From Bradyrhizobium tropiciagri (GTDB lineage Bacteria; Pseudomonadota; Alphaproteobacteria; Rhizobiales; Xanthobacteraceae), in assembly GCF_018130505.1 (NCBI RefSeq), contig NZ_JAFCKH010000001.1, positions 186,001 through 250,000 on the forward strand: DNA of 64,000 bases, read 5' to 3'. The notes under the pieces were generated by a model. That model made no database searches, was not told the origin of the DNA, and saw only the letters and a program-made list of their open reading frames with translations. The position numbers and the translations under genes were made by a program. Positions 40,611 through 49,871 of the stretch are shown here, piece by piece. Each line of letters begins with the position of its first letter. Position 1 is the stretch's first letter.

Positions 40611-40828
40611 TGCGGCTTGTTCCGAAACCCGACAAATCGACGCCGCTGCTTGAGGCGGACGGCCGGACGATCAGCCAGGCGTGGGATGAGTTCTTTGCGT
40701 ACTTGTTCCGCCGTAGCCAGTTCGGCGTGCTCGACATGCCTGACGTGGACAATTCGACGCCGATCACCAGCGGGCAAGTGCTTGTCTACGACGGCACGGC
40801 GAAGAAGCTGAAGCCAGGAGCGAACTAG
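40610..40828 (+). CDS. Small virion-region protein
   Basis: 72 residues, starting on the last base of the gp10-like gene. Contains ISQAWDEFFAYLFRRSQFGV. Reads as a small structural or chaperone protein; not recognised. Confidence 0.55.
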   Translation: MRLVPKPDKSTPLLEADGRTISQAWDEFFAYLFRRSQFGVLDMPDVDNSTPITSGQVLVYDGTAKKLKPGAN

Positions 40829-41370
40829 ATGGGGCGCCGTTCCGATATCAAGCCGCTGCCTTCGCTGGCGCGGCTGAGCGAGCTGCTGTCCTATGATCCG
40901 GATAGCGGCGTGCTGATCTGGAAGTGGCTGCCTGCCACGTCGCGCAGCAACATCGGCTTTAATAACAGATGTGCCGGCAAGGTTGCTGGTACGATTGGCA
41001 AAACGGGATATCTCGTTGTCGGCATCGGCAAGTCCTACTACTTGGCGCACCGTGTCATCTGGAAATGATGACCGGCAGTGATCCGGCCGACATCATCGAT
41101 CACGAAGACACGGATAGGCTCAACAATCGCTGGAGGAACCTCCGCGAGGCGGCCAATGGCCCGAACATTCAGAACAGCAAATTGCGCCGCGATAATTCCA
41201 GCGGAGTGAAGGGCGTCCATTGGGACGCTCGGCACAAGAAGTGGCGCGCTGTGCTCACCACTAACGGCGTAAGCGTTCGTCTCGGTCGATATGCCTCAAT
41301 TAATGAGGCTGCAAGTGTCATCGCGTCGGCTCGCATGAGAGATCATGCCGAGTTCGCGCGCATGGCTTGA
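40829..41370 (+). pseudogene. HNH/AP2 homing endonuclease gene broken by a frameshift
   Basis: Frame 1 from ATG 40829 encodes LSELLSYDPDSGVLIWKWLP through YYLAHRVIWK and stops at 41066-41068. The next frame resumes at once with MMTGSDPADIIDHEDTDRLN, the rest of the HNH core, then an AP2-type DNA-binding domain (SGVKGVHWDARHKKWRAVLT) to 41370. Restoring one A in the AAA at about 41064 would give HRVIWKMMTG without a break. Normal HNH-AP2 proteins have this exact order, so this is one gene with a single-base loss. Selfish insertion between virion genes. Confidence 0.85.
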
Positions 41371-41387
41371 TAAGGAGGACTGCCCAC

Positions 41388-42246
41388 ATGGGCTTATTTT
41401 GATTTGTTCAGCAACGACAGTGCCGAGCAGGCGGCTGCGCAGCGCAATGCTGGCCTTCAGCAGGGCTATGACGCGCTCTCCGATCAGTACGGGCTCGGCC
41501 GGCAATCGCTTTCCAGCTCGATCGGGCAGGGCTCGGACGCGCTCACCACCAACATCGGGAACGGCAACAATTATCTCGGCACGTCCTATGGAATGGGCCG
41601 CGATGCGCTCAATCAGGGCTATGGACAGGCGGCAAATTTGTACCAAGGCCTGATCAATTCGACGGGTGCAGGATCCAGCGCCTATGCAGATGCAAGCGGC
41701 GCGAACGGCGCCGCGGGCTTGGAGCGAGCCACACAGAACTTCCAGTCGAGCCCGCAGTACGGCGCCTATGGCTTCTCGCTCGACCAAGGTCTGCAGGCTC
41801 TCTCGCGGCAGCATGCGGCGGCCGGCAATCTCAGCAGCGGAAATGCCGACACGGACGCGATGAAGTACGCCAGCGGGCTCGCCGGCCAGCAGTACGCCAA
41901 TTATCTGCAGGGCCTCTCGCCGTACTTGGGCGCCAATGCAAACGCGATCACGGGCGCGGCGAATGTCGCGACCGGGCAGGGCAACGCGCTCAACCAGTCG
42001 TTCGACGCGCAGGGCAATGCAGTGAATTCGAACTTTGGTGCTTTGGGTGCTGGGCTCAACGCGAACAGCAACACGCTCGGCGCTGGCCTGAACACCTCGT
42101 ATCAGGGCCAAGGGCAGGCCGCGAACGCGAACTATACCGGGCAGGGCGCATCGAACGCCGCCGCCACGATGAACAACTACAACGTCGGCAATAATGTTCT
42201 GGGAGCCATCAAGACGGGCGCCAGTCTATTCGGAGCATTCATGTAA
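41388..42246 (+). CDS. Virion protein, Gly/Asn/Ala-rich, with an apparent frameshift at codon 4
   Basis: A strong AAGGAGGA precedes ATG 41388, which reads MGLF then stops; removing one T from the TTTT at 41397-41400 gives MGLFDLFSNDSAEQAAAQRN and joins the long frame (281 residues). As written, the long frame could only start from TTG 41404. The protein has repeats rich in Gly, Asn, Ala and Gln (GAGLNANSNTLGAGLNTSYQ) and a final hydrophobic helix, like podovirus internal or ejection proteins. Either a homopolymer sequencing error, slippage or a real mutation. Confidence 0.7.
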
Positions 42247-43775
42247 TGGCCGACATCGACAGCATCATCTCGGGCGCAGGCGGTAGCACCCGCGCCGATT
42301 TTTCAAACTTCGATCCGGTCAAGGCGTTTTTTGACGCCAGCAAGCAGCGTGCGGACTTCGACACGCGCCGGGCTTTCCGTGACGGCGTACCGACCGATGC
42401 GAGCGGCCAGCCGGATTTCGGAGCGATTGCGGGCACCTTCTTTAAGAAGGGCGCGATCAATGAAGGGCTGGCCGCCACAAAAATGGGACTGGAGCAGCAG
42501 CGGCTGAAGTATGGGGCGGACATGGCGCAGTCCGACTTCCCATCGGCTGGTAGTCCGCAGCCTGCGCCGTTGCCGCCATCGGCTAATCGCGCCGCATCCG
42601 TTCCTGTCGCGCCGTCCATTTCCGGTGGCGCGGCGGCGGGGGGCCGTCCGGCCGTCGCTAACCCAGCACCCACAGCGCCGCGCGGCGATCAGCCAGGCAG
42701 CATCGTAGGTTTGGTCTCAGGCGCTGGTGTCCCCGACGAATTGGCTGGGCCCATTATTGCGCAGGTGTCGGCTGCGACCCGCCTTGATCCCAACGCCACG
42801 GTTCGGCCGGACATGACCCCCCGCGTGCAGCAGATCGTTGCGGAGGCGGTCAGGCGAAGCGCAGCGGATAACCAGCCGCGGCCGGTCCCGCAGCCGCCAG
42901 CAGCTCCCGCAGCCCCTGCACAGGCCGCGCCGACCGACCCGACGCTTGGCGGCCTGGTCCCGGCCGGCCGAACGCCGCAGCAGCAGCTTGACCTTTTGTC
43001 CCGAAGGGTTGCGTCCGGCTTACTCGCTCCTGAAGTCGCCAAGAGCTATGAGACCCGGATCAAGGCAATTCAGGACGCGCTTCAGCCGACGCAGGACATG
43101 AAAAACGCGGCGGCATCTGGCCTATCGCTGCAGGACTATCAGAACCGATCTGACGAAAATACAGCGCAGCGCGATATCATGACCAAGAGCCTGCTGCCGA
43201 GGGTCGATCAGTCCCAAGAGAAGGCTAGCGCAGCGAGGGACGACATCAACAGCATCCATGCAGCGCGCGAGCAACTGGACGCACAGGGCGGCGTCTTCTC
43301 CGGCACGCTTGCGGACAAGAAGCTGGCCCTCGGGAAAATCTACGCCATGCTCGGCGGCGATAACTCCAAGGTCGCCAATACTGAAAGTTATGGCGCAGCG
43401 ATCGGGCAGCGTGTGGCGTCGATGGTGAAGGCGTTTGGCAGCGGAACCGCGATCTCGGATAGCGACCGCAAGTTTGCCTCTGCCATGGCCGGCGGCAACA
43501 TCACGCTTGACGAGAGCAGCATGCGCCGGATCCTCGATATCGGCGAGAAAGCCGCGCGCGCGAAGATCGTTCAGCATAATCAGTTCGTGGACAAGATCGT
43601 CGGGGCAAACGAGGCTCTTAAGCCGGCGCGAGATTCGTTCCTCGTAACTGCCCCTGGCGACTACAAAAAGCCTAGTGGATCGACCGCGGCAATTTCCTCA
43701 AGGGCGGACTATGACAAGCTGCCCTCGGGTGCAACCTTCGTTGGTCCGGATGGGAAGCAATGGCGGAAACCCTGA
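42246..43775 (+). CDS. Internal virion/ejection-type protein
   Basis: 509 residues. Helical N terminus, a Pro/Ala-rich linker around residues 100-250, then helices (QEKASAARDDINSIHAAREQ) and a C-terminal signature YDKLPSGATFVGPDGKQWRK. It is located between the tail hub genes and the next ejection-like gene, where P22-like phages carry ejected pilot proteins. Function assigned by place and composition. Confidence 0.6.
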   Translation: MADIDSIISGAGGSTRADFSNFDPVKAFFDASKQRADFDTRRAFRDGVPTDASGQPDFGAIAGTFFKKGAINEGLAATKMGLEQQRLKYGADMAQSDFPSAGSPQPAPLPPSANRAASVPVAPSISGGAAAGGRPAVANPAPTAPRGDQPGSIVGLVSGAGVPDELAGPIIAQVSAATRLDPNATVRPDMTPRVQQIVAEAVRRSAADNQPRPVPQPPAAPAAPAQAAPTDPTLGGLVPAGRTPQQQLDLLSRRVASGLLAPEVAKSYETRIKAIQDALQPTQDMKNAAASGLSLQDYQNRSDENTAQRDIMTKSLLPRVDQSQEKASAARDDINSIHAAREQLDAQGGVFSGTLADKKLALGKIYAMLGGDNSKVANTESYGAAIGQRVASMVKAFGSGTAISDSDRKFASAMAGGNITLDESSMRRILDIGEKAARAKIVQHNQFVDKIVGANEALKPARDSFLVTAPGDYKKPSGSTAAISSRADYDKLPSGATFVGPDGKQWRKP

Positions 43776-45226
43776 ACCCCGCCGACTGGGGCGCAACGCC
43801 CGCTGAGAGCCCGGCAGATTGGGGAGCCGTGGCTGTAGGAGCTCCGCAGCAGCAATCGTCGATGTTGCCGGCCGCGATTGCCGACGTTCCAGGTGAAATC
43901 AAGAGCGCCGCCGGATCGGCGATCGACAAGATCGCTGCCCTCCGAAACAGGGGAGGGCAGGGTCCGATCGAGGGTTTGATGACGACCGGCCGCGCCGTGC
44001 TCGCCGTCCCCGAATTGGCCATGTCTCCGGTGACTGGCGCCGCGCGGTCACTGATCGGGCATCCGATGGCCGACCTGCAGCACAAGGTGGGCGAACTGAT
44101 CGCCCCTGACATCGCTGCGAAAGACGACCCGCAGAAGATGTACGAAACGGCCAAAGGTGACGTAGATCTCGCCATGGCCGGTGCTCGGGCTGGCACGCCA
44201 AAAGCGCCTACAGTGACTACGCCATCCGTCCAGGAGCTGAAGGCAGCTTCCGAGGCGGCCTATAAGTCGCCGGAGGTGCTTGGGCTTGAGGTGAAGCCGA
44301 GCGCATACACGACCTATTCGACGCGCACCCAGCAAGCCCTCAATCAGGAGGGCTTCGACGATATTGTGGCACCGAAGACGTTCCAGCTGCTGCAGCGTAT
44401 CGAGAAAGCGCCGGAAGGCTCCGTCGTCACTGGCCAGAATATCAACAGCCTGCGCAAAACGCTTGGGAAGTTGGCTGGATCCAACGATCCGACCGAGCGC
44501 GCCGCTGCCAGCTTTGCGATTGACCATCTCGACGACTTCATTCCGAACATTGCGCGATCGGATATCATCGGCGGCGACGCCGCTGCCGCTGCGGCAAAGC
44601 TCGAGGAGGCCCGCGGAAATTGGAGCGCGGCCAAGCAGGCTGAAAAGCTGGACAAGAAGATCGTCAAGGCCGAGATGCAGGCCGACACTTCGAATTCGGG
44701 AATGAACCTTGAAAACCGAATTCGTTCCCAAATGGGGAGAGTGGCGATTGACGAACGGGAGGCACGCGGCCTCAATGCCAGTGAGATCGAACAGGCGAGG
44801 AAGATCGCGCAGGGAACAAGGCTTCAGAACGCGCTGCGCACTGCCGGCAATGTACTGGGTGGCGGGGGCGGGCTCGGTGCGGTCGTCACCGGCATCCCCT
44901 CTGCCGGCCTCGCTCCGGCGGTGGGTTTCGCCCTTAAGCTGTTGTCGAACGGTTTAACCATGCGACAAGCCGAAGGTCTTTCGACCGCGGTCAGGATGCG
45001 CGCCCCGCTCGCTAGCTCGGTTGAGAAATTCGGCGAGGCGATCGCAAAGTACCGTGATCAGCAGTCACCGAGTGCTTACGCGGGCGCTGTGGTCGCTGCC
45101 CGCAACCTATCGAGCAATCTTCAAGGGACTGGGATTGAATCGTCCATCGGCAGCCTTCTGCGGTCGCTCGCCGTACCAGGCCAAAGCCCCGCAGAAGACG
45201 ACCAAGAAGTTCCAAGGCGAAAATAG
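43760..45226 (+). CDS. Internal virion/ejection-type protein
   Basis: 488 residues, overlapping the preceding gene by 16 bases. Starts NPADWGATPAESPADWGAVA, a repeated tryptophan motif also seen in phage pilot proteins. The C-terminal third has hydrophobic glycine-rich helices (NVLGGGGGLGAVVTGIPSAG) that could cross membranes during DNA ejection. No enzymatic motif seen. Confidence 0.6.
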   Translation: MAETLNPADWGATPAESPADWGAVAVGAPQQQSSMLPAAIADVPGEIKSAAGSAIDKIAALRNRGGQGPIEGLMTTGRAVLAVPELAMSPVTGAARSLIGHPMADLQHKVGELIAPDIAAKDDPQKMYETAKGDVDLAMAGARAGTPKAPTVTTPSVQELKAASEAAYKSPEVLGLEVKPSAYTTYSTRTQQALNQEGFDDIVAPKTFQLLQRIEKAPEGSVVTGQNINSLRKTLGKLAGSNDPTERAAASFAIDHLDDFIPNIARSDIIGGDAAAAAAKLEEARGNWSAAKQAEKLDKKIVKAEMQADTSNSGMNLENRIRSQMGRVAIDEREARGLNASEIEQARKIAQGTRLQNALRTAGNVLGGGGGLGAVVTGIPSAGLAPAVGFALKLLSNGLTMRQAEGLSTAVRMRAPLASSVEKFGEAIAKYRDQQSPSAYAGAVVAARNLSSNLQGTGIESSIGSLLRSLAVPGQSPAEDDQEVPRRK

Positions 45227-45301
45227 GAAGTAGATCGCCAGCAGGCAGAAGATGCCGAAGGTGACCCGCTTCAAATCGATGTAAGATCGAGGAAATCTCA
45301 T

Positions 45302-46429
45302 ATGCTCAAACGGCTCGGCGTCGCGCTCGCGGCGCTTTTTTCGTTCGTCACCATAGCAAATGCCGCGGGTACTGTCCCCGGCTTTTCGCTGACCCCACAG
45401 TTCGACTTGACGGGGAAGGTGGCGCCCGGCTGCAAGCTGTATGTGATCCGGGCCGGCACGGTTTCAACCCCTCAGTCGGCCTATTCTGACACGGCCCTCA
45501 CGATCGCCCTGCCGAACCCGCTGACGTGCGATGCCGGTGGCCGGCTCCCGCAGTGGTTCGTCGCGGACGGCTCGATCAAGCTGCGCCTGACGACCAGTGT
45601 AGGCGTTCAGATCTTCTCTCAGGACAATCTGCTGGTTGTCGGCCCCTCCAGCGGCGGGGGCGGCGGGGGCGGCTCGGTCGATCCTACGACGATCGCGGCC
45701 ACAGGTGATATTAAGTCTGCTTATGGGACATCGGTCATTTCCGGCTGGGTGCGGGCCAACGGCCGCACCATCGGGAATGCGACCTCGGGCGCCACTGAGC
45801 GCGCCAACGCGGACACGGCGGCCCTGTTCTCGTACCTCTGGACCACGGACCTGGGTCTGGCCGTCTCGGGTGGCCGAGGGGCCTCTGCCGCCTTGGACTT
45901 CGCAGCCAACAAGACGATCGCGCTTCCGGACTTCCGCGGTCGCGTTCTCGCCAGCTTCGACGACATGGGCAACTCGGCCGCCGGTCGCCTGACGACGGCG
46001 ACGATGAACGGGACCGGGATCGGCGCCGTCAGTCTCTCGGGGCAGCAGGCGACGCTGAGCACGCTCAACCTGCCGCCCTTCACGCCGGCCGGCTCGCTTT
46101 CTCTCTCGACCAGCGTATCCACCAGCGTCACCACGACGATCACCGGGGGCTCTGCCACAGTGAACTCGACCAACTTCGTTGCGAGCAACGCTTCGGACGC
46201 GACCCCGCTTTCTGCGGCGGCAGGCGGCGCGGTTGGCGGTGTCGCAGCAGCCGGCGTGACCGTCGCGCATATCCAATCGACCGGCTCGATTACGGGGACG
46301 GCTTCATCTTCGGCCAGTTCGACGGCGACGCCTTCGGGCTCCTTCATCGGCACGGCGCAGGGCGGCACAAGCACGCCGTTCTCGATCGTCCAGCCGACGA
46401 TCTTTGTCACGAGCTATATAAAATTGTAA
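45302..46429 (+). CDS. Tail collar-type fibre protein with signal-peptide-like N terminus
   Basis: 375 residues. N terminus LGVALAALFSFVTIANAAG looks like a cleavable secretion signal, unusual for a virion protein. The middle holds a tail-collar-like domain: GWVRANGRTIGNATSGATER, TIALPDFRGRVLASFDDMGN. The C-terminal part is Ser/Thr/Gly-rich and repetitive. A glycine run (SSGGGGGGGS) separates N-terminal and collar parts. Confidence 0.7.
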   Translation: MLKRLGVALAALFSFVTIANAAGTVPGFSLTPQFDLTGKVAPGCKLYVIRAGTVSTPQSAYSDTALTIALPNPLTCDAGGRLPQWFVADGSIKLRLTTSVGVQIFSQDNLLVVGPSSGGGGGGGSVDPTTIAATGDIKSAYGTSVISGWVRANGRTIGNATSGATERANADTAALFSYLWTTDLGLAVSGGRGASAALDFAANKTIALPDFRGRVLASFDDMGNSAAGRLTTATMNGTGIGAVSLSGQQATLSTLNLPPFTPAGSLSLSTSVSTSVTTTITGGSATVNSTNFVASNASDATPLSAAAGGAVGGVAAAGVTVAHIQSTGSITGTASSSASSTATPSGSFIGTAQGGTSTPFSIVQPTIFVTSYIKL

Positions 46430-46433
46430 GAAC

Positions 46434-46952
46434 ATGAGCAAAACCAAACACCTGTTGCCTCCCGTGGAAATCCTGCGGGAGGCTTTTTCAATAGAGCCAC
46501 ATGAGGGGCGGCTGATCCGACGTGTTGCAACGAAACATTGCGCAGTCGGGGAAGAAGCCGGCTACTCGAACAGCATCGGCTATCGGCAAGTAGCGTTCGG
46601 CGGCAAGATCCATTCGGTTCATCGTATCGCATGGGCTCTGTATTACGGCGAGCACCCCGCAGGTGAAGTCGATCACATCAATGGTGATCGCTCCGATAAC
46701 CGCCTCTGCAATCTACGTTTAGCTACGTCGTCGCAGAACAATCAAAATCGCCGCTTGTGCTCACGAAATCGCTCTGGTGTGAAGGGTGTCTTCCGCGTCA
46801 AACAGTGGAACGATGGATCGATTTGGCGCGTCTCGATCGGCCATAGCGGCAGTAAATACTACATCAGGCACTTCCATTGTTTCGGTCAGGCCGTGAAGCA
46901 CTCGCGCGAGATGCGCGCGAAGCTCCACCAGGAATTCGCGAGGGCTGCCTGA
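46434..46952 (+). CDS. HNH/AP2 homing endonuclease, intact
   Basis: 172 residues. N-terminal NUMOD-like part (EILREAFSIEPHEGRLIRRV), then VHRIAWALYYGEHPAGEVDH and INGDRSDNRLCNLRLATSSQ (HNH core with the D-H-I-N and N-L-R residues), then an AP2 domain (RSGVKGVFRVKQWNDGSIWR). Same architecture as the broken gene at 40829. Inserted between two tail genes; the next gene starts in its TGATG stop. Confidence 0.88.
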   Translation: MSKTKHLLPPVEILREAFSIEPHEGRLIRRVATKHCAVGEEAGYSNSIGYRQVAFGGKIHSVHRIAWALYYGEHPAGEVDHINGDRSDNRLCNLRLATSSQNNQNRRLCSRNRSGVKGVFRVKQWNDGSIWRVSIGHSGSKYYIRHFHCFGQAVKHSREMRAKLHQEFARAA

Positions 46953-47299
46953 TGTACCAGATAAGCTTTGCGCCCCGATCGAACCGCGAAAGCTGGACAT
47001 TCGTCGGCGCGATCATGGACGCGAACACGAACGAGTTGCTTGATCTCTCCGACCTCTCGTTTGAGTTCGCAATCAGGGATCGCGACGGGTGCCAGCGCCT
47101 TCTCGCATCAACCGACAACGAGAAGTTCGTGGTGATCGGGACTGGCCTGTTCCAATGGTCCTTCACCAAGGACGAAATGCGATGTCTCTACCCAGGCACG
47201 TATGAGACCGGATTCTTGATGTGGCAAACCGCTGATCCCGAGCAGGCTTCGCAACTCAGCGTCGGCCCCCTCCCGATTGTGGACGGCAACACGCCATGA
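46952..47299 (+). CDS. Small tail-region protein
   Basis: 115 residues from ATG 46952. Beta-rich with the look of a tail accessory domain (DLSDLSFEFAIRDRDGCQRL; MRCLYPGTYETGFLMWQTAD). Overlaps the tailspike start by four bases. The start frame upstream (46877) overlaps the HNH gene and was rejected. Confidence 0.6.
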   Translation: MYQISFAPRSNRESWTFVGAIMDANTNELLDLSDLSFEFAIRDRDGCQRLLASTDNEKFVVIGTGLFQWSFTKDEMRCLYPGTYETGFLMWQTADPEQASQLSVGPLPIVDGNTP

Positions 47300-49341
47300 G
47301 CAGTCAAGTCCCTGAGGTCAAGCTGAAGGCACTCGCCAACTTTCCTGCGAGCGTGATCGGTCGAACAGGTATCGACGTCACGAAGGAGGGCGGGAAGTTC
47401 TATCTCGATCTGGATTACGAGAAGTTCCAGATCACGCCGACCGTGCCGGCGCAGGACATGCCAAATTCGTACAACCTCATCTGGAATGAGGAGCGGCAGG
47501 ACTTCGCCAAGGTGCCGTTCGCGCTGCAGGCAAGCCCCGGCGTCGCAAGCCTTGGCGGCCACACGGGCGCGCTCGCTATCGGCGACGGCCTCACCTTCAC
47601 CGGCGAGACGCTGGAGGCGACCACCGGCATTGTCTACACGCCGCCGTGGGCGGGTTCGCTTCCGCGGACGCTTCAATCGATCTTTGAGGAGAGCATTAGC
47701 GTTCTCGATTTCATCCCGGAGGAGAAGTGGGCGGCGATCTTCGATTATACGTCAACTGACGACCTGCACCCCTATCTGCAGGCGGCGGCCGACGCGGCTG
47801 CTGAGAAGGGCATGGTCGTCACGGTGCCACCGGGTCTTTATTGCTCGTCTGCCGCGATCGTTCACAAGAGCAGCACGACAGATGGCTTTGTTCCGGGCAT
47901 GCGCTGGCACGGGACCGGCATGACGTTCGGAAATTTGAACGTGGGCACCATCTTCAAGGTGCTCAATTCGAATGTCTCGCTGTTCTCGCTCAAGCAAAAC
48001 ACCGTCGCGCGCAAGTACACCGAGAATTCGGAGTTCTTCAACTTTACGGTCGTCCAGGACAGCGCCGGCCTTTCCAACATTGCGGCGATCGAGCTCGTGG
48101 CAGCCTACCAGGTCACGATCCATCGCATCTCGGCGCTGGGTGGCCCGCGCATTGTGCTCGCGCAATTTCAGCCAGACATCGATCCCGGGCTCTCCGATGT
48201 CTATCAGTGCTACGCTGTGGATGTTGACGAGGTGTTCGCCACGGGTTGCAACAACTGGCCGATTGAGTTCTCCCAAGGGCAATCGCCCGGCGCCTACCAC
48301 ATCCGGCGGGCCTTCCTCACCGGCAACGCGGGAGGCGGCATCTATCTGACCACCGGGCAGTCCATCATCGAGCAGTGCAACCTGCAGAACAATGGAACGT
48401 TCGGCGATGGGTCCGGCGGCATTCGCTTCGATACCGCAGAAGGTCCGTCGCAGGTTCCTGTCCTCATGCACAATGAAGTGCAGGAGAACCAGAACTTCAA
48501 TTTTCGCTTTACGCGCGTGCATGCCCTCAGGATGGAAGGCAACAGGTCGATTGGGCACCTCTACGCATCCACGGCGAATAGTGCCGATCGTTGGAGCGGA
48601 TCGACCGCGCCTGTTCCCGCTGGATACGTTGCGCGTCCGCCGGTCCATTTCATTGTCGGCGGCGACATCAATCAAGAGTGCACCCTCTTCGATATCAAAC
48701 AGACGGTCGTCCGGCTTTGGGAATCCACGGTAACCGCCATAACGATCTTTTCGTTCGGCAATGCCGATGCGATCAATTATGGTCGCATCACTGGGACGGA
48801 TTGGCAGATCCAGCGGGATAGCCCGCCGCACAACAACGTCACGCTTTTCTCTTCCGGTTTTGACCAGCTCCCGATTTATGCGGAAGGGCAGGCATCGAAC
48901 CTCTTCAACGTCGTACTGGCGTCGTCCCCGATCTTGAAGTGCGTAGTCGAAGCGACAAAAACAGCGGCCTCGGCCATTTCCGGCGTTGTGATCTTCGACA
49001 CTGAAGCCCGCGACACGCACGCGGCCTATGACACCACGACGGGCATTTTCACAGTACCATATTCGGGACAGTACAAGTTCAAGGGTCAGATTGGCGTCCC
49101 GACCGCAGCCGGCGCGACCGGAGTAGTTCTTCAGCTCATCAACATCGGGGCCGGTTCAGCGGTCAGGGAGTCACGCACTTGGATCACAACGGACCTTGCG
49201 ACTGCAACGGTCGCGTTTGATTTCACGATCAACGCAATCGCCGGGGATCGCTTCCAGATCAATGGTTCGGTCACAGGCACGGGCCGCAACAATGTTGCCG
49301 GCGCGCTCTACAACTTCCTCGAAATCGAGTCGATGGTCTGA
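47296..49341 (+). CDS. Tailspike, beta-helix receptor-binding protein
   Basis: 681 residues. N-terminal anchor (VKLKALANFPASVIGRTGID) shared with the next gene; central part with the repeats of a right-handed parallel beta-helix (HPYLQAAADAAAEKGMVVTV opening, then GGGIYLTTGQSIIEQCNLQN, HNEVQENQNFNFRFTRVHAL); C-terminal C1q/TNF-like domain (FDTEARDTHAAYDTTTGIFT followed by VPYSGQYKFKGQI). Probably binds or cleaves surface polysaccharide. No catalytic residues can be assigned. Confidence 0.8.
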   Translation: MSSQVPEVKLKALANFPASVIGRTGIDVTKEGGKFYLDLDYEKFQITPTVPAQDMPNSYNLIWNEERQDFAKVPFALQASPGVASLGGHTGALAIGDGLTFTGETLEATTGIVYTPPWAGSLPRTLQSIFEESISVLDFIPEEKWAAIFDYTSTDDLHPYLQAAADAAAEKGMVVTVPPGLYCSSAAIVHKSSTTDGFVPGMRWHGTGMTFGNLNVGTIFKVLNSNVSLFSLKQNTVARKYTENSEFFNFTVVQDSAGLSNIAAIELVAAYQVTIHRISALGGPRIVLAQFQPDIDPGLSDVYQCYAVDVDEVFATGCNNWPIEFSQGQSPGAYHIRRAFLTGNAGGGIYLTTGQSIIEQCNLQNNGTFGDGSGGIRFDTAEGPSQVPVLMHNEVQENQNFNFRFTRVHALRMEGNRSIGHLYASTANSADRWSGSTAPVPAGYVARPPVHFIVGGDINQECTLFDIKQTVVRLWESTVTAITIFSFGNADAINYGRITGTDWQIQRDSPPHNNVTLFSSGFDQLPIYAEGQASNLFNVVLASSPILKCVVEATKTAASAISGVVIFDTEARDTHAAYDTTTGIFTVPYSGQYKFKGQIGVPTAAGATGVVLQLINIGAGSAVRESRTWITTDLATATVAFDFTINAIAGDRFQINGSVTGTGRNNVAGALYNFLEIESMV

Positions 49342-49871
49342 TGGCTGTCAATCCCAAGGTCAAGCTGAAGGCGCTGGTCAACTTCCCGGCCAAGGTCGAG
49401 GCCGAGAATTTCCTGACCATCACGAAGGAAGCAGGCGTTTTCACGATCGGCGTTGACTATACCAAGCTGGTGGCAACGCCGATCACCGACCCGACGACCG
49501 CGATCATTGCTGTGTTCGATGAGGTGACGGGGGCCTATGCGGCGCTGAGCGTTGCGGACATCGTTGGCGCGTCGTTCAGCATCGAGCAGCACATTACGGG
49601 GCCGGGGCCGGTCGTCATCCAGAATGCTACCGGCGTCGTCAGGGTCGATCAGGCGGTTGGCGCGCCGATCACGCTTCAGATGGGCTTGGCGGACGACAAG
49701 ACTGTGCCGGTGCTGATCTCGGATTGGAAGGGCGACGCCGGCACAAACAATATCACCATTCAACTGACGGGCTCTGACAAGTTCCCCGGCGGTCTCACGA
49801 GTTGGAAGATCGCGGGTGACGGGGGAAGTGTGTTCTTGAGGCCTGTCGCAGGAGTCGGATACGCTCTATGA
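49341..49871 (+). CDS. Tail protein sharing the tailspike anchor domain
   Basis: 176 residues, starting on the last base of the tailspike gene. Its N terminus KVKLKALVNFPAKVEAENFL, TITKEAGVFTIGVDY is clearly paralogous to the first 40 residues of the tailspike. The remainder is beta-rich, probably a short fibre or adaptor docking at the same site. Confidence 0.65.
   Translation: MAVNPKVKLKALVNFPAKVEAENFLTITKEAGVFTIGVDYTKLVATPITDPTTAIIAVFDEVTGAYAALSVADIVGASFSIEQHITGPGPVVIQNATGVVRVDQAVGAPITLQMGLADDKTVPVLISDWKGDAGTNNITIQLTGSDKFPGGLTSWKIAGDGGSVFLRPVAGVGYAL

Noticed and set aside
45107-45301. Reverse-strand 64-codon frame with a hydrophobic stretch between virion genes
   Set aside because: Antisense to the end of the ejection-type gene; no ribosome site and the opposite direction to the late operon.
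47752-49020. 422-codon antisense frame in the tailspike gene
   Set aside because: Shadow composition; the sense strand has beta-helix and C1q-like features.
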